Below are positions 61,246 through 64,000 of a DNA stretch of 64,000 nt, piece by piece (within the stretch, counting starts at the first letter, position 1; each line of letters starts with the position of its first letter). The position numbers were made by a program, and so were the translations under genes. The DNA lies in NCBI GenBank assembly GCA_944989445.1, contig CALYLW010001029.1, positions 637,286 to 701,285 of the forward strand. Reading direction: 5' to 3'. This DNA is from Ampullaceana balthica. Lineage: Eukaryota; Mollusca; Gastropoda; Lymnaeidae. The notes beneath the pieces are model-generated. The model was not told the DNA's origin, did no database searches, and saw nothing but the letters and a program-made list of their open reading frames with translations.

Positions 61246-61681
61246 CTGAAGAAAAACAAAAATGTTTTGAATATTTCTAACATGGGAAAGGACATTGAAG
61301 GACAAGAGTAATAATAACAAGAATTTGATGTCTTCCCTTAACTAGGAACTTCCCTCTCTAAGAAACTTGGATGAACTTATCAATCTAATTTGGTATCTAA
61401 AGCATAAGTGCGTCAATAAACATTTGCACACAATATTCTAGTAATGTGAGTTTTATAAAAAATTGGAATAATGTATTTTTAGCCTAATAGATTAACTTGT
61501 ATATCCATTAAGCCAACCCAGGAGTTAACGTATGTCACATTCAATGTCGGTAGGCCGGATCTGGCCCGCAGTACGACTCCTTTAACCCGAGAATTCTTGA
61601 ACGGTGTGAAATTATTTTTAGTTCTGAAAATTAATTCTATTTAAAATAGTTTAATATTCTTTCGCTATAAAGTTAATGAAA
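61246..61681. other. Intron upstream of the His exon, protease 2
   Basis: No exon or repeat was recognised here. The pyrimidine-rich acceptor tract (ttgtttttcttcag, minus) abuts 61245. Confidence 0.45.
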
Positions 61682-63833
61682 TTACCTAATCATCAGATGT
61701 GCCGAACGCAAGTCTGCTTTAGAGAATGAAAGTAAATGAAATTGCCTAATCATCAGATGTGCCGAACGCAAGTCTGCTTTAGAGAATGAAAGTAAATGAA
61801 ATTGCCTAATCATCAGATGTGCCGAGCGCAAGTCCGCTTTAGAGAATGAAAGTAAATGAAATTGGTTAATCATCAGATGTTCCGAACGCAAGTCCGCTTT
61901 AGAGAATGAAAGTAAATGAAATTGATTAATCATCAGATGTGCCGAGCGCAAGTCCGCTTTAGAGAATGAAAGTAAATGAAATTGGTTAATCATCAGATGT
62001 GCCGAACGCAAGTCCACTTTAGAGAATGAAAGTAAATGAAATTGCCTAATCATCAGATGTGCCGAACGCAAGTCCGCTTTAGAGAATGAAAGTAAATGAA
62101 ATTGCCTAATCATCAGATGTGCCGAACGCAAGTCCGCTTTAGAGAATAAAAGTAAATGAAATTGCCTAATCATCAGATGTGCCGAACGCAAGTCCGCTTT
62201 AGAGAATGCAAGTAAATGAAATTGCCTAATCATCAGATGTGTCGAACGCAAGTCCGCTTTAGAGAATGAAAGTAAATGAAATTGCCTAATCATCAGATGT
62301 GCCGAACGCATGTCCGCTTTAGAGAATGAAAGTAAATGAAATTGCCTAATCATCAGATGTGCCGAACGCAAGTCTGCTTTAGAGAATGAAAGTAAATGAA
62401 ATTGCCTAATCATCAGATGTGCCGAACGCAAGTCCGCTTTAGAGAATGAAAGTAAATGAAATTGCCTAATCATCAGATGTGCCGAACGCAAGTCTGCTTT
62501 AGAGAATGAAAGTAAATGAAATTGCCTAATCATCAGATGTGCCGAGCGCAAGTCCGCTTTAGAGAATGAAAGTAAATGAAATTGGTTAATCATCAGATGT
62601 GCCGAACGCAAGTCCGCTTTAGAGAATGAAAGTAAATGAAATTGATTAATCATCAGATGTGCCGAGCGCAAGTCCGCTTTAGAGAATGAAAGTAAATGAA
62701 ATTGGTTAATCATCAGATGTGCCGAACGCAAGTCCACTTTAGAGAATGAAAGTAAATGAAATTGCCTAATCATCAGATGTGCCGAACGCAAGTCCGCTTT
62801 AGAGAATGAAAGTAAATGAAATTGCCTAATCATCAGATGTGCCGAACGCAAGTCCGCTTTAGAGAATAAAAGTAAATGAAATTGCCTAATCATCAGATGT
62901 GCCGAACGCAAGTCCGCTTTAGAGAATGCAAGTAAATGAAATTGCCTAATCATCAGATGTGTCGAACGCAAGTCCGCTTTAGAGAATGAAAGTAAATGAA
63001 ATTGCCTAATCATCAGATGTGCCGAACGCATGTCCGCTTTAGAGAATGAAAGTAAATGAAATTGCCTAATCATCAGATGTGCCGAACGCAAGTCTGCTTT
63101 AGAGAATGAAAGTAAATGAAATTGCCTAATCATCAGATGTGCCGAACGCAAGTCCGCTTTAGAGAATGAAAGTAAATGAAATTGCCTAATCATCAGATGT
63201 GCCGAACGCAAGTCCGCTTTAGAGAATGAAAGTAAATGAAATTGCCTAATCATCAGATGTGCCGAACGCAAGTCTGCTTTAGAGAATGAAAGTAAATGAA
63301 ATTGCCTAATCATCAGATGTGCCGAACGCAAGTCCGCTTTAGAGAATGAAAGTAAATGAAATTGCCTAATCATCAGATGTGCCGAACGCATGTCCGCTTT
63401 AGAGAATGAAAGTAAATGAAATTGCCTAATCATCAGATGTGCCGAACGCAAGTCCGCTTTAGAGAATGAAAGTAAATGAAATTATCTAATCATCAGATGT
63501 GCCGAACGCAAGTCCGCTTTAGAGAATGAAAGTAAATGAAATTACCTAATCATCAGATGTGCCGAACGCAAGTCCGCTTTAGAGAATGAAAGTAAATGAA
63601 ATTGCCTAATCATCAGATGTGCCGAACGCAAGGCCGCTTTAGAGAATGAAAGTAAATGAAATTACCTAATCATCAGATGTGACGAACGCAAGTCCGCTTT
63701 AGAGAATGAAAGTAAATGAAATTACCTAATCATCAGATGTGCCGAACGCAAGTCCGCTTTAGAGAATGAAAGTAAATGAAATTGCCTAATCATCAGATGT
63801 GCCGAACGCAAGTCCGCTTTAGAGAATGAAAGT
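61682..63833. repeat. 60-bp minisatellite, 36 copies, with higher-order duplication
   Basis: Units are exactly 60 bp and carry 'cctaatcatcagatgtgccg' and 'aacgcaagtccgctttagag'. Because 60 is divisible by three, one minus-strand frame (61682-63451) stays open for 589 residues as a 20-residue repeat (RSAHLMIRQFHLLSFSKADL). I treat this as a by-product, since the array sits in a probable intron and has no other coding support. A 12-unit block (61741-62460) is repeated at 62461-63180 with one difference seen. Confidence 0.95.
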
Positions 63834-64000
63834 AACAGTTGTGTTGTGAGTGGATATTCTTAACAGGTTAGCAGAACAACTGTTAGTTGCACAATTAGGA
63901 TTGATTTGTAACAAATTAAATCATTCAGGGACCAGATATTTATCACATTTACCTGCTGCCGTCAACTCAAAAGTCTGTCTGTAAAACAAGATACTACTAT
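63834..64000. other. Window end, possible small exon
   Basis: On the minus strand a tract 'tcttgttttacag' is followed by 26 bases and a donor-like 'gtaaatg' (about 63953-63978). It does not match exon 2 of the paralogue, so I do not call it as an exon. Confidence 0.2.

Noticed and set aside
63953..63978. Exon 2 or an extra exon of the minus-strand protease
   Set aside because: Splice-like borders exist, but the 26-nt sequence does not match the paralogue's exon 2 and two of three frames contain stops.

Overview
The window looks like animal nuclear DNA, most likely from a gastropod mollusc. Its genes are split by GT-AG introns, it is AT-rich, and it is full of non-LTR retrotransposon pieces, hAT and mariner-type DNA transposons, and SINE-like repeats of a kind I recall from snail genomes. 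The species call is inference from memory. There are no operons, CRISPR arrays or bacterial features. Most open frames in the window are transposon debris or run through tandem arrays.

Four host genes can be supported. (1) The last exon of a trypsin-like peptidase-related gene (minus, 2285-3210). (2) A complete three-exon gene for a 96-residue protein with a predicted ubiquitin-like (beta-grasp) layout (minus, 24142-26813), seen only after splicing. (3) A complete six-exon S1-type serine protease homologue of 262 residues with a signal peptide (plus, 36206-44919). (4) A convergent paralogue of it (minus, 57863-61245, 5' end outside the window), which has an early stop in its last exon. A decayed first-exon copy of the protease family lies at 55890-56140.

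The rest is repeats. From left to right: a TIR element and 43-bp array (34-1420); a reverse transcriptase relic; gene 1; a dead hAT (3978-6229); a hAT with an uninterrupted BED/hAT transposase reading frame (7687-11801) that carries a nested pogo-like element; a second hAT with a nested BED-type element (12321-13986); an inverted pair of closely related LINE copies (14383-16497); a 34-bp array split by a 2.3-kb hAT insertion (16850-19812); several MITEs; gene 2; an RTE-like relic (28431-29860); large minisatellites at 31.3-33.2 kb; gene 3 and its arrays; a 28-bp array (48296-50577); another dead hAT (52986-54976); gene 4 with a pogo/Tigger-like element in an intron; and a 60-bp array (61682-63833).

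The most unusual pattern concerns where the minisatellites lie. Several arrays are built from functional boundaries. In gene 3, exon 2 has an upstream array whose units each copy its 3' splice site plus 21 nt of exon, and a downstream array whose units copy its 5' splice site. Gene 2 has a 31-bp array copying the 3' splice site of exon 3. Gene 3's stop codon is followed almost at once by a 16-bp array that should be 3' UTR. Other arrays grew from a transposon terminal motif and from dead reverse transcriptase coding sequence. Tandem arrays make up roughly one fifth of the window by rough addition.
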